IMG/VR virus record: IMGVR_UViG_3300030101_000187 | Span: 1-24,622 of that record | DNA from: a virus | DNA length: 24,622 nucleotides | Strand: one strand, 5' to 3' | In this document: positions 1-7,708 of the stretch, piece by piece | Position numbering within the stretch: the first letter of the stretch is position 1 | Layout of the letters: the number at the start of each line of letters is the position of its first letter | Notes under the pieces: generated by a model | Told to the model about the DNA's origin: nothing | Databases searched by the model: none | The model's input: only the letters and a program-made list of their open reading frames with translations | Translations under genes and position numbers: made by a program

Positions 1-1
1 G

Positions 2-1171
2 AGTCAAGCAAAAAGTGGCGGCTCTAGAGCCTCACAAAGAAGAAAGAAAATAGCAAGACAAGCAGCGCAAAGAGCAGCAAAAGCACTTGCAGATCAGAAA
101 AAAGCAGATGCAGCAAAGGCCATATCTTCGTTAGGAATGACAGGTGCGGCACAAGCTGCTGCACAGTCTCCAAAAGCAACTCAACTGTACACTCCGCCTC
201 CTCCTAGCTCTTCCTCGACATCAACAGCTCCAATGCGAACAGCAGCAGCAATATCAAATCAAGAACAGCAGCGTTTAGCGGCTGAAGCTGCAAAGGCTCG
301 TCAAGCTTTACAAGACTTAGGTGGTATGACAGGTAACGTACCAATAAGTTCTATAAACAAGAGTAGTGCATCAAGACCATCCACAGCATATGATAGTTCT
401 AGTCAACAAACATCTAAAATAATAACGGGAGAACACTCCAACAAAAGCGCATTTGAAAAAATTAGAGATGATTTTTTAATGGACATAGGCGCTAAAGATA
501 AAGATGCAGACTATTACTACCGATTGTCTGGTCGCACAAAAGATGCGAAAGATAGGGTAAAAGATGCAACAAAAATTACTACAGACGGTCCAAGCACACG
601 TTTACCGCCTCCACAGCCAGAAGTAGAGGTAGATCCGTTTCGCCCACCACCAGAGCTACCACCAGAAATAGTTGATCCGTTTCGTCCACCCGTAATGCCA
701 CCTGTAATGCCACCAGAAATAGTCGATCCATTTCGTCCGATCAGCCCCCAATATCCAGGGATGTATGGCGGTCTAGGCGCTTTTGGTTACAGCCCCGCAT
801 TGATGCAATTTGAATCACAACAGGGTGCAGGTCAGGTTCCTTATTATATGGCGGCAGCTAGGAACGCTCAGACTCCAAACATGAGTCCTGCATTTATGCA
901 TGCTGCTAGAAACTACGACATACTTGGTGGGTCACAGCGTACAGCGCCTCGTCCTATGGAGATGATGAGTGCAGCAGAACGCGCTCAGATTGCAGGGATG
1001 AGCAACTTCAGTACACCTAACTACAATTCACCATACGATCAGTTTAACTTTTTTAGTAACATGGTTAGTGGTGGGATGCCTACACAAGTACCCACAGGCT
1101 CTTCTGGTAAAGGAGCAAGATCAAGTGGTGTTGGTTTAGGAGCTTTACTTGCAAGTGGGATGTTTGGATAA
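2..1171 (+). CDS. Proline- and alanine-rich virion protein, 5' end outside window
   Basis: The frame is open from base 2, and the first in-window ATG (137) is internal, so the gene begins before the window. The visible N-terminal part is very basic (SQRRKKIARQAAQRAAKA) and then Ala/Gln-rich. Two similar stretches end in SLGMTG and DLGGMTG about 60 residues apart, which suggests an internal duplication. A proline-rich linker carries three DPFRP units (bases 632-646, 674-688, 725-739). The C-terminal 130 residues are rich in Met, Gln, Tyr, Asn and Gly and end in a small hydrophobic Gly/Ala tail, typical of phage structural proteins. No enzyme motif is visible. It lies directly upstream of the lysis cassette, and its TAA overlaps the next ATG (TAATG). 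A virion or tail-associated role is inferred from composition and position; the family is not recognised. Confidence 0.75.
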   Translation, partial: SQAKSGGSRASQRRKKIARQAAQRAAKALADQKKADAAKAISSLGMTGAAQAAAQSPKATQLYTPPPPSSSSTSTAPMRTAAAISNQEQQRLAAEAAKARQALQDLGGMTGNVPISSINKSSASRPSTAYDSSSQQTSKIITGEHSNKSAFEKIRDDFLMDIGAKDKDADYYYRLSGRTKDAKDRVKDATKITTDGPSTRLPPPQPEVEVDPFRPPPELPPEIVDPFRPPVMPPVMPPEIVDPFRPISPQYPGMYGGLGAFGYSPALMQFESQQGAGQVPYYMAAARNAQTPNMSPAFMHAARNYDILGGSQRTAPRPMEMMSAAERAQIAGMSNFSTPNYNSPYDQFNFFSNMVSGGMPTQVPTGSSGKGARSSGVGLGALLASGMFG

Positions 1172-1404
1172 TGCCTGCTACCGTTTTAGATGATTGGAAA
1201 GTTCTACCACGCCTCATGATGTTGGCGGTTACAATCCTTACATATCAAGCAGTGCACTGGTTTATGGGCTTGCCTGATCCATCTGTTGCACAAAGCGGTC
1301 TGGTATCTGTGTGTATGGGTGCGCTTACTGGTTGTTTTGGCATATGGATGGGTAAAGAATCTACGTCTACAAAGAAAAAAGTTGTTGAGGAGGAATTACT
1401 ATGA
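1171..1404 (+). CDS. Small two-helix membrane protein, holin-like
   Basis: This 77-residue protein has two hydrophobic segments, about residues 13-30 and 40-60, joined by a short polar turn (GLPDPS). The tail is charged and lysine-rich (KESTSTKKK). The size, topology and placement at the head of a lysis cassette fit a class II-like holin or an accessory lysis membrane protein. The start codon overlaps the previous stop (TAATG), and the stop overlaps the ATG of the following 3TM holin (ATGA), so the two membrane proteins are probably made together. Two adjacent candidate holins suggest one could be an antiholin; this cannot be decided from sequence. Confidence 0.7.
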   Translation: MPATVLDDWKVLPRLMMLAVTILTYQAVHWFMGLPDPSVAQSGLVSVCMGALTGCFGIWMGKESTSTKKKVVEEELL

Positions 1405-1781
1405 TTGCTCAACTGATAGGGCCAATAGCTAATTTAGCAGGGAGTTGGTTCGATGCAAAGTCACAAGCACAAGCTGCAAGTGCGAAACTCAAGCTAACAG
1501 AGGCGGAAGCGAAAGCCAAGATTATGCTCTCAAAAGAGACCTCAGTCGCAGACTGGGAGCGCATAATGGCGCAAGGTTCTCAATCAAGTTGGAAAGACGA
1601 GTGGTTCGTAATTGTCCTGTCTATACCGCTTGTTTTGGCGTTTATCCCAGGCACTGATGGTTGGGTAGATAGCGGTTTTGAGCAGCTTTCTAAAGCCCCA
1701 GACTGGTATTTTTACAGTTTAGGTATCGCCATATCAGCGTCATTTGGTGTGCGTGGCGTACAGAAGTTCTTTAAGAGGTAG
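1401..1781 (+). CDS. Holin of the 3TM gene-transfer-agent type
   Basis: In this 126-residue protein the N-terminal half is an Ala/Lys-rich amphipathic helix (about residues 15-55). A tryptophan-containing polar junction (WKDEWF) and two hydrophobic helices follow, about residues 68-84 and 103-120, the second ending in SFGVRGVQKFF. The order, the DEWF junction, the aromatic WYFYSLG segment and the FGVRG end match what I know of the GTA holin family (PF11351), which is common in alphaproteobacterial phages and gene-transfer agents. It would form the membrane lesion that releases the endolysin. A strong ribosome site, GAGGAGGAA, lies just before the ATG, the best in the lysis cassette. The gene overlaps the preceding stop by four bases. 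Confidence 0.82.
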   Translation: MIAQLIGPIANLAGSWFDAKSQAQAASAKLKLTEAEAKAKIMLSKETSVADWERIMAQGSQSSWKDEWFVIVLSIPLVLAFIPGTDGWVDSGFEQLSKAPDWYFYSLGIAISASFGVRGVQKFFKR

Positions 1782-1785
1782 CGAT

Positions 1786-2055
1786 ATGTCTGATATGAAG
1801 ATACCTGTTGCTCTAGTCTTTGCTATGGCTGTGCAGTTGGTAGCTCTTGTATGGTATATAAGTGGAATGGTTCACGACATCGAACATCTTGAGGGAACAG
1901 TGTCTGCACAACAAGACGTTATCGAGCTAATCAGCTCAGATGTAGACGATTTGTGGGAGTTCTGCACTTTTACGGAAAACAAGTGGGCAGAGAGTTATAC
2001 CTCTGACATGGTCTATGAGCGTGTTTGTGGCTCAAAGGAGTTTGTAGATGAGTGA
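1786..2055 (+). CDS. Inner-spanin-like membrane/coiled-coil protein
   Basis: This 89-residue protein has one N-terminal transmembrane helix (about residues 6-28, IPVALVFAMAVQL and following). A short heptad-like region (HDIEHLEGTVSAQQDVIELI) and an acidic tail with two cysteines complete it. This layout is that of an Rz-like i-spanin, which links inner and outer membranes in the last step of Gram-negative lysis. The position between holin and endolysin agrees. I chose the ATG at 1786 over an upstream in-frame ATG at 1744 because AAGAGG sits seven bases before 1786 and the longer form would run deep into the holin gene. No separate outer-spanin lipoprotein was found, so the spanin role is an inference. 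Confidence 0.68.
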   Translation: MSDMKIPVALVFAMAVQLVALVWYISGMVHDIEHLEGTVSAQQDVIELISSDVDDLWEFCTFTENKWAESYTSDMVYERVCGSKEFVDE

Positions 2056-2656
2056 AGCACTAAAAACATTACAAGAAAAGATAGGGGCTACACCTGACGG
2101 TGCATTTGGTCCTAATACTGCAAAAAAGATCTGTGACCACTACGCTTTAAATCCAGAGCGTGGAGCGCATTTCTTAGGGCAGCTTGTGCACGAGAGTGGT
2201 ACGTTTCGTTATACACAAGAAAACCTAAACTATAGCAAAGAATCCATACTGGCAGTGTTTGGTAAATACTTCAAATCAGAAAGCGATGCCGAAAGCTGTG
2301 CACGTAACCCACAAGCTCTTGCTGACCGCGTGTACGGTGACAGGATGCAAAATGACGGACAAGGATGGTTATATCGGGGACGCGGATTTTTACAATGTAC
2401 TGGAAAAATGAACTATTCTCAGTTTGCAGCAGATATGGATCTACCAGAAATTATGAAAGACCCTGATCTTGTGGCTACAAAATATCCTATGGAAAGTGCT
2501 ATTTGGTTCTTTCACAGAAACAAGTTGTGGGACATATGTGATGAAGGCGTCAGTGATGAGACGATAAAAACTATCACGAAAAGAGTAAACGGTGGCTATA
2601 ACGGACTGAAGCACCGTAAAGAAGAGACTAAGAAGATATATGGATGGTTAACATAA
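2048..2656 (+). CDS. Endolysin, GH19 chitinase-like muramidase
   Basis: This 202-residue lysis enzyme degrades host peptidoglycan. A short N-terminal stretch resembles a peptidoglycan-binding half-repeat (GATPDGAFGPNTAKKI, residues 13-28). The GH19-like catalytic fold follows, with HESGTF at residues 48-53 and E49 as the likely general acid. The family signature YRGRGFLQCTGKMNY is near residue 115, and the C-terminal motif RVNGGYNGL is also typical. There is no signal peptide, so export depends on the holins just upstream. The start is clear: AAAGGAG lies seven bases before ATG 2048, and the gene overlaps the spanin-like gene by eight bases. The length is normal for single-domain phage GH19 endolysins. 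Confidence 0.93.
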   Translation: MSEALKTLQEKIGATPDGAFGPNTAKKICDHYALNPERGAHFLGQLVHESGTFRYTQENLNYSKESILAVFGKYFKSESDAESCARNPQALADRVYGDRMQNDGQGWLYRGRGFLQCTGKMNYSQFAADMDLPEIMKDPDLVATKYPMESAIWFFHRNKLWDICDEGVSDETIKTITKRVNGGYNGLKHRKEETKKIYGWLT

Positions 2657-2708
2657 TTGCCAGTTTAGACTTTTGATGTTAGAGTTTGTGTAAGTTTTGG
2701 AGATGTAA

Positions 2709-3854
2709 ATGGTTCTGCCACTGTTATTCAGCATAGGATTGCCCGCACTAGCAGGTACAGGCGCACTTGGGGCTACCCTTGGAGCAATGTCAGTACCCGC
2801 ACTAGCAGGGATCGGTGCAGGTCTAGGTGGTTTTGTGCAGACGGGAGATATAGGTAAAGGCATACAAACAGGTATGGCGTCTTTCCTTGGTGGTAAGGTA
2901 CTTGGTGGTCTGTCTGCTTCGACTAGCACACAAGCACTAAACACAGGTACGCAAGAAGCAATAAAACCTGGAATCTTAGAAGCTACATTAGGCCCAAGCC
3001 CTTCGGCATCATCTGTCGTAGCAGGTGCTCCGTCTCCTCTAGTTACTAAATTTCTTGGAACAGAAACAGCAGGTGCAGCCATGCCCTTCGGCAGCACTCC
3101 AAACGCTACTAAAGGCGGCGCACTTACTGCGGCACAGCAAGGGTTCACACCTGGATTAATAGGACAGTCTTTGACTGATATGCAGTTGATGCAGCAAGGG
3201 TACGAGAACCGTGCAGCCGAAAAAGAAGCTAATAAAGTATCAGCACCTATGCCGAATCCTATGCGTAGAACACTTAACCCTAATCCATTTGGAGGTGGGT
3301 TTGGGGAAGCAAACTACTTTGACTATGTACGCCCTGCACGGGTTGATGGAAGTACGCCACAATACCCATACTATTATGCAAGTGGTGGCATAACGGCTCT
3401 AGCTGAAGGTGGCGAAGTTGAAGCCGACGCAATGATGGAAGAAGCAGGTATGAATGAGAAAGATCTTATATCTGAAGCGATTCTTGCAATTAAAGGTATG
3501 AAAGGTGAGGAAGAGACAAAAATAATTTTAGGTACTTTTCTTTCGAAATACGGTAAGGAGCAGTACTTAGAGTTAGTAGAATCAGTACAATCTGGAGAGT
3601 ATGACGATACGGTAGACAGATTTGCTGCGGGTGAAAAAGGGATGATTAAAGGCCCAGGAGATGGATCAGGTAAAGATGACATGGTTCCTGCTACACTTGA
3701 TGGGCAACAAGATGTTCTTCTAACTGAAGATGAGTTTGTATTAAGACAACCAACAACTAAAGCGATTGAAAAAGCATTTGGGGGTGGTTTTTTAGACAAA
3801 ATCAACGAGGCTGAAGAAGATGCACCAGAGATGTTAAGGAGAATGGTGGGGTAA
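2709..3854 (+). CDS. Glycine-rich virion structural protein with GPGDG/EFVL C-terminal motif
   Basis: In this 381-residue protein the first 70 residues are a hydrophobic Gly/Ala/Leu segment, built partly from a duplicated PALAG unit (14-bp direct repeat, 2742-2755 and 2796-2809). A Thr/Ala/Pro-rich middle follows, then a Tyr-rich stretch, then the motif ASGGITALAEGG at residues 224-235. The C-terminal part is acidic and helical and contains GPGDGSGKDDMVPATLDGQQ followed by LTEDEFVL (about residues 314-344), a signature I recognise from many marine phage structural proteins. It follows the lysis genes and precedes the other virion genes. GGAG lies seven to eight bases before the ATG. The exact place in the particle cannot be told; tail or internal virion protein is likeliest. 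Confidence 0.75.
   Translation: MVLPLLFSIGLPALAGTGALGATLGAMSVPALAGIGAGLGGFVQTGDIGKGIQTGMASFLGGKVLGGLSASTSTQALNTGTQEAIKPGILEATLGPSPSASSVVAGAPSPLVTKFLGTETAGAAMPFGSTPNATKGGALTAAQQGFTPGLIGQSLTDMQLMQQGYENRAAEKEANKVSAPMPNPMRRTLNPNPFGGGFGEANYFDYVRPARVDGSTPQYPYYYASGGITALAEGGEVEADAMMEEAGMNEKDLISEAILAIKGMKGEEETKIILGTFLSKYGKEQYLELVESVQSGEYDDTVDRFAAGEKGMIKGPGDGSGKDDMVPATLDGQQDVLLTEDEFVLRQPTTKAIEKAFGGGFLDKINEAEEDAPEMLRRMVG
2742..2809 (+). repeat. 14-bp direct repeat in structural gene
   Basis: CCCGCACTAGCAGG occurs at 2742-2755 and again at 2796-2809, 54 bases (18 codons) apart and in frame. It encodes the duplicated PALAG in the hydrophobic N-terminus of the glycine-rich structural protein. This looks like a local duplication with the flanks since diverged. 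Confidence 0.8.
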
Positions 3855-4268
3855 GTGAGAATTAGCTTAGTGCCTGAAAAGGCAATAGGTCATGTATGGA
3901 AGGATGTTGAAGGGATATTAGACAAAGCCGTAGATACCGTTAAAGACAAATCAGATGTGATCGACATACTAAACGGAGTTTTTGATGGTACTTATGTTCT
4001 TTGGGTCGTATTGGATGAAGATGATAAGATAGTAGCTGCATTCACTACAAGATTAATAGTATACCCTCAACGAAAAGCATTGGCCTTAGATTGGGTAGGC
4101 GGAACGCAAATGAAAGAATGGGAAGATCAGTTGATTGATACTATGAAGCGTTACGCAAATGAGTTAGACTGTAGTCATTTAGAGGGCTACGGAAGAAAAG
4201 GTTGGGGTAGAGCATTGAAAAAGTATGGATTCTATCCTGAGTACATAGCTTACCGAATGGAGTTGTAA
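3855..4268 (+). CDS. GNAT-like phage protein
   Basis: This 137-residue protein starts at GTG directly after the preceding TAA, with GGAG about 13 bases upstream. The order of elements is GNAT-like: an N-terminal helix pair, a strand with YVLWVVLDEDDKIVAAFTTR, a second strand RKALALDWVGG, then two helices around GRKGWGRALKKYGFYPE. Acetyltransferase-like proteins of this size are usual in the virion gene cluster of T7-like marine phages, where they stand at the place of the T7 gp13 internal virion protein. The classical acetyl-CoA loop (R/Q-x-x-G-x-G/A) is weak, with only GGTQMKEW at that position. It may be a structural or assembly factor rather than an active acetyltransferase. Confidence 0.68.
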   Translation: MRISLVPEKAIGHVWKDVEGILDKAVDTVKDKSDVIDILNGVFDGTYVLWVVLDEDDKIVAAFTTRLIVYPQRKALALDWVGGTQMKEWEDQLIDTMKRYANELDCSHLEGYGRKGWGRALKKYGFYPEYIAYRMEL

Positions 4269-4269
4269 G

Positions 4270-5316
4270 ATGGGCAAGGGCAGCAGTCAATTACCTACAG
4301 ATACCACGACACGTACTACAAGCTTACCTGAGTACGCTGATCCGTACTTTCGTCGGGTCTTGCAGGGTGCTGAAGACACTATGATGCCTTACGACTCTCG
4401 TACAGGCATGGGTACTCCTTACCAACCTTATCCTGGAGAAAGACTAACTCCATCTAGTATGTACGGTGATATAGGTGCATCTCGTGCTATGACACGCGGT
4501 ATTGCTCAACAGGGTATTACAGGTATGCCAGAAGCTATGCAGGCAGGCAGGATGGGTTTAGCTGCTTCAGGTCGTGGTATTGGATTTACAGATCAAGCAG
4601 TAGGTAGACTTAGAGGTGCAGGGCAATACAATCCTACAACTTTTACAGGCGGTGCAGTACAGCAGTATATGTCTCCATATATGCAGAACGTTGTAGATAT
4701 ACAAAAACAACAAGCAAGATCTGATTTCGATAGATCACAAGCAAGAAGAGATGCAGACGCTGTGGGTGCAGGTGCATTTGGTGGTTCTCGTAGGGGCGTT
4801 GTTGACGCTTTAGCAGAGGAATCATTACAAAACCAACTTGAAGACATACAAGCTATGGGGCAGCAGCAGGCATTTGAACAAGCGGGTCGCCTGTTTGAAG
4901 CTGATCGTGCAGATAGACAGTTCGGCATAGGTCAAAGACTTGCAGGTGAGCAGGCAGCATTGGGTGCAGCAAGTCAACTAGGTTCTATGGGTCAGCAGTT
5001 TGGTAACATAGGCGCAGGCATAGCAAGTCTAGGTGAGCGTCAACGCGCCGCTGATATACAAGGCGCACAGTTACTTGATACTCTTGGTCGTGATATTAGA
5101 GCTGAAGATCAAGCTCGTCTTGACCTATCTTACGAAGACTTTGTACGTCAACGTGAGTATCCACAACAACAGTACGAGCGTCTAGCGGCTATATTACGTG
5201 GTGTGCCTGTAACGCCAAATGTAGAGCAACAACGAATGGCTTCTTACAATCCAATATCACAAGCTCTTGGCGCAGGGATTTCGGCATTGGGTCTTTATAA
5301 GGGGCTGACAGGATGA
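4270..5316 (+). CDS. Virion protein, Gln/Ala/Arg-rich helical
   Basis: This 348-residue protein has a polar N-terminus (SSQLPTDTTTRTTSLPEYADPY) of a kind I associate with marine podovirus structural proteins. A Gly/Met-rich part and a long helical Gln/Ala/Arg region (residues 140-290) follow, containing AFGGSRRGVV. The C-terminus is short and hydrophobic (ISQALGAGISALGLYKGL). No enzyme motif is present. GGAG lies seven bases before the ATG. The stop overlaps the next ATG (ATGA at 5313), so translation is coupled to the 794-residue protein. Position between the GNAT-like gene and the giant protein suggests an internal virion or tail component; this rests on gene order and composition, not on a named domain. 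Confidence 0.75.
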   Translation: MGKGSSQLPTDTTTRTTSLPEYADPYFRRVLQGAEDTMMPYDSRTGMGTPYQPYPGERLTPSSMYGDIGASRAMTRGIAQQGITGMPEAMQAGRMGLAASGRGIGFTDQAVGRLRGAGQYNPTTFTGGAVQQYMSPYMQNVVDIQKQQARSDFDRSQARRDADAVGAGAFGGSRRGVVDALAEESLQNQLEDIQAMGQQQAFEQAGRLFEADRADRQFGIGQRLAGEQAALGAASQLGSMGQQFGNIGAGIASLGERQRAADIQGAQLLDTLGRDIRAEDQARLDLSYEDFVRQREYPQQQYERLAAILRGVPVTPNVEQQRMASYNPISQALGAGISALGLYKGLTG

Positions 5317-7697
5317 ATATACTAGAGCTGCAAGAAGACCTAAAAGACCTTCCAGATAGAAGACTAATACAAGAAATGCAAATGCCGACAGGTGCTATGC
5401 CGCAGTTCTTAGTTCTTAGCGAACTTACTAGACGCAGACGTATGCGTGATGAATACAACCGTCAAGAAGCAAAAGACATACAGACTGTAGCAGAAGAAGT
5501 GGTGACGGCATCAGGCGTACCTCAAGGAGGTCTTACAGCAATGGCAGGCGCATTAGCGTCAAATACAAACGTGACACAAGATACAGGCACAAATCAAGCC
5601 ATGTCGATGCAGGCAACACGTGCACCCCAACCACAGATGGCAGCGGATGGTGGTATTGTTAAGTTAGCAAATGGAGGAGGTATTCGTAGTGGCACAGTTA
5701 CAAACGCTATCGCTAGTTTAAAAACAAACTTTCCCGAGCTTTATGAACAGTACAAAGACGAACCTGAGATACTAGAGCAACTAGCTCTTTCTAAACTAGA
5801 AGGAAAAGACAAAAGAATAGCGGAAACTGAACTAGCTTTTTCTCAAGTAGAACGTTTTGCAGACCCTGATCAGTCATTTGCTGAAGACATTGGTACGTTT
5901 GATTTTACAGACAAGGCAGCGCCCTTTAAACCTACAGCAAGCATGTTTAAAATGGATGACAGTGGAGAGTATCGTGATTTTGATAACAGACTTGGTGATT
6001 CTCTAAAAAGATTTGAACAGTCTTTTTTAGCAGATACATTCCTTAATGATACTGACCCAAATTCACTTATGTACGCACCTGCTAAAAAAGGTGAGTATAT
6101 GTTTCAAGGCACTAAATTTTTTCTAAACCCAGATGGGTCTATGATATCAGAGGCAGGGATTCCAGTTGATGATAAAGGTAAAGCGCGTATCTTAGCAGCT
6201 AACCTACCCAAAGTGCCGATTCCAAACTATGGAGAGCAACAAGAGCTACCCCCTGGTGCTATTGTACAAGACTTTGCAAGTTTGATTGCAGATGACTCAG
6301 ATGGCACGCCTGTAGAGCCTTTAGATATTTACAACTTGCCAGAGTCAATAATACAGGCAAGAAAGATGTCTGGCCCCGAATTAAATTTTACTGAAGATCC
6401 AACTATATTAGGTGGGTTTGATGATGACATGACTCCATCAAACGTTGTGCCTACTAGAGTAGATGTGCCGATAGAGGGCACAGGAAGACCCCCTGCATTT
6501 GATCGTTATCCAGAACCTGTAATACCTGAATCGCCTGATTTGTCTGGTATTCAGGAAAAGCAGAGACAAGATCTTTTTAGGGAGTATTTTGCAGAAGGAT
6601 TTATGCCAGGAATCGCAGATTCACGAGATCGAGTTAATGAAGGAACAGAAGAAGACAGAAACTTTAGACAGCAGGAAAAGTTACTACAGCAAGATATTGA
6701 CAGGGTAGGTGGTGATTTAAGTCAACTAAATCCCTACGGAGAGCTTTCAGCTAGGGCATTACAGTACTATCAGGACGATCAGTATATCCCACCTGAAGAG
6801 ATATACAGCGGAGATCCTAGAGATATTGCTAAGTATGAAGGAGCTACTAAAGAAGAAATACAAGCAATCAGTGATCGCCTTGCCGCAGAAGCAAGTGCAG
6901 ATGAAGCTAAGAAAATAGCAGACGCAGCGACCCGTAGAGATGTAGAAGAAGACTTAGCAGCAGAAGACGCAGCGGCGTTCCTAGCGTTAAATCAACCTCC
7001 TGAAGCACCTACTATGCAAGAACAAATTCTTGATCTTTTTACGGCGGGAAAAGAAAACGCAAGAGACAGACGCACTGAAAGAGAAAAAAGAGAAAACGAA
7101 ACAGCACTATCTAATCAAGAAAAAAGTTTTGACCAACCTGATTCGGCTTCTAAAGAAGAGTTAGCAACACTTGCAGAATTAAAAAGACTTGCAGAAGAAG
7201 CAAAAGGAACAGGAACAGGAAAAGCCTCTGGAGCAGCTACAGACTTAGAAGCTGAGATTGCTAGACAGTTACAGAAGTTAGACAAAGAACGAGATACTAA
7301 CAAGTGGTTAGCTCTAGCAGAAGCAGGAATGAAAATGATGTCTTCTAAGAACCCCACACTGCTTGGCTCAATCGGTGAAGCAGGGCTTGCAGGAACTAAA
7401 GCACTAAGAACTAGCCAAAGCGCAGATTCTAAAAATAGGTTAGGACTTCTTGCACTGCAACAAAGAGCTGATGCAGCAAAGACTAAAGGCGGTATGACTA
7501 GTTACCAAAGACAAATGCTAGGAAAAGGCTTCATTAAAGACGGTAATGATACGATAACAGCAGGTATGCTTGCAGGAGATCCTAGTCAGGTTGCTGAAGG
7601 TAGGCAGTTAGTAACATATGGAAGAGCGCTAGCAGGGCTTTCTTCTTTAGGTTCATCAGGAATGACTAGAACGACTGTACCTACACAGACGACATAG
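5313..7697 (+). CDS. Large virion protein, internal-virion-protein-like
   Basis: In this 794-residue protein the N-terminal 60 residues are helical and charged (ILELQEDLKDLPDRRLIQEM). A Gly/Thr-rich part follows, carrying ADGGIVKLANGG (residues 111-122), close to the ASGGITALAEGG motif two genes upstream. The middle (200-500) is Pro/Asp/Glu-rich. Residues 520-640 are highly charged and probably coiled coil (EEIQAISDRLAAEASADEAKK). The C-terminal segment after residue 657 (KWLALAEAGMKMMSSKNPTL) is amphipathic, with Gly and Ala, and is a style repeatedly seen next to giant ejection proteins in marine phages. It starts with an ATGA overlap and ends 11 bases before the giant gene. A partner in DNA ejection is inferred; no enzymatic activity is visible. 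Confidence 0.75.
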   Translation: MNILELQEDLKDLPDRRLIQEMQMPTGAMPQFLVLSELTRRRRMRDEYNRQEAKDIQTVAEEVVTASGVPQGGLTAMAGALASNTNVTQDTGTNQAMSMQATRAPQPQMAADGGIVKLANGGGIRSGTVTNAIASLKTNFPELYEQYKDEPEILEQLALSKLEGKDKRIAETELAFSQVERFADPDQSFAEDIGTFDFTDKAAPFKPTASMFKMDDSGEYRDFDNRLGDSLKRFEQSFLADTFLNDTDPNSLMYAPAKKGEYMFQGTKFFLNPDGSMISEAGIPVDDKGKARILAANLPKVPIPNYGEQQELPPGAIVQDFASLIADDSDGTPVEPLDIYNLPESIIQARKMSGPELNFTEDPTILGGFDDDMTPSNVVPTRVDVPIEGTGRPPAFDRYPEPVIPESPDLSGIQEKQRQDLFREYFAEGFMPGIADSRDRVNEGTEEDRNFRQQEKLLQQDIDRVGGDLSQLNPYGELSARALQYYQDDQYIPPEEIYSGDPRDIAKYEGATKEEIQAISDRLAAEASADEAKKIADAATRRDVEEDLAAEDAAAFLALNQPPEAPTMQEQILDLFTAGKENARDRRTEREKRENETALSNQEKSFDQPDSASKEELATLAELKRLAEEAKGTGTGKASGAATDLEAEIARQLQKLDKERDTNKWLALAEAGMKMMSSKNPTLLGSIGEAGLAGTKALRTSQSADSKNRLGLLALQQRADAAKTKGGMTSYQRQMLGKGFIKDGNDTITAGMLAGDPSQVAEGRQLVTYGRALAGLSSLGSSGMTRTTVPTQTT

Positions 7698-7708
7698 AGA
7701 GGCTATAA

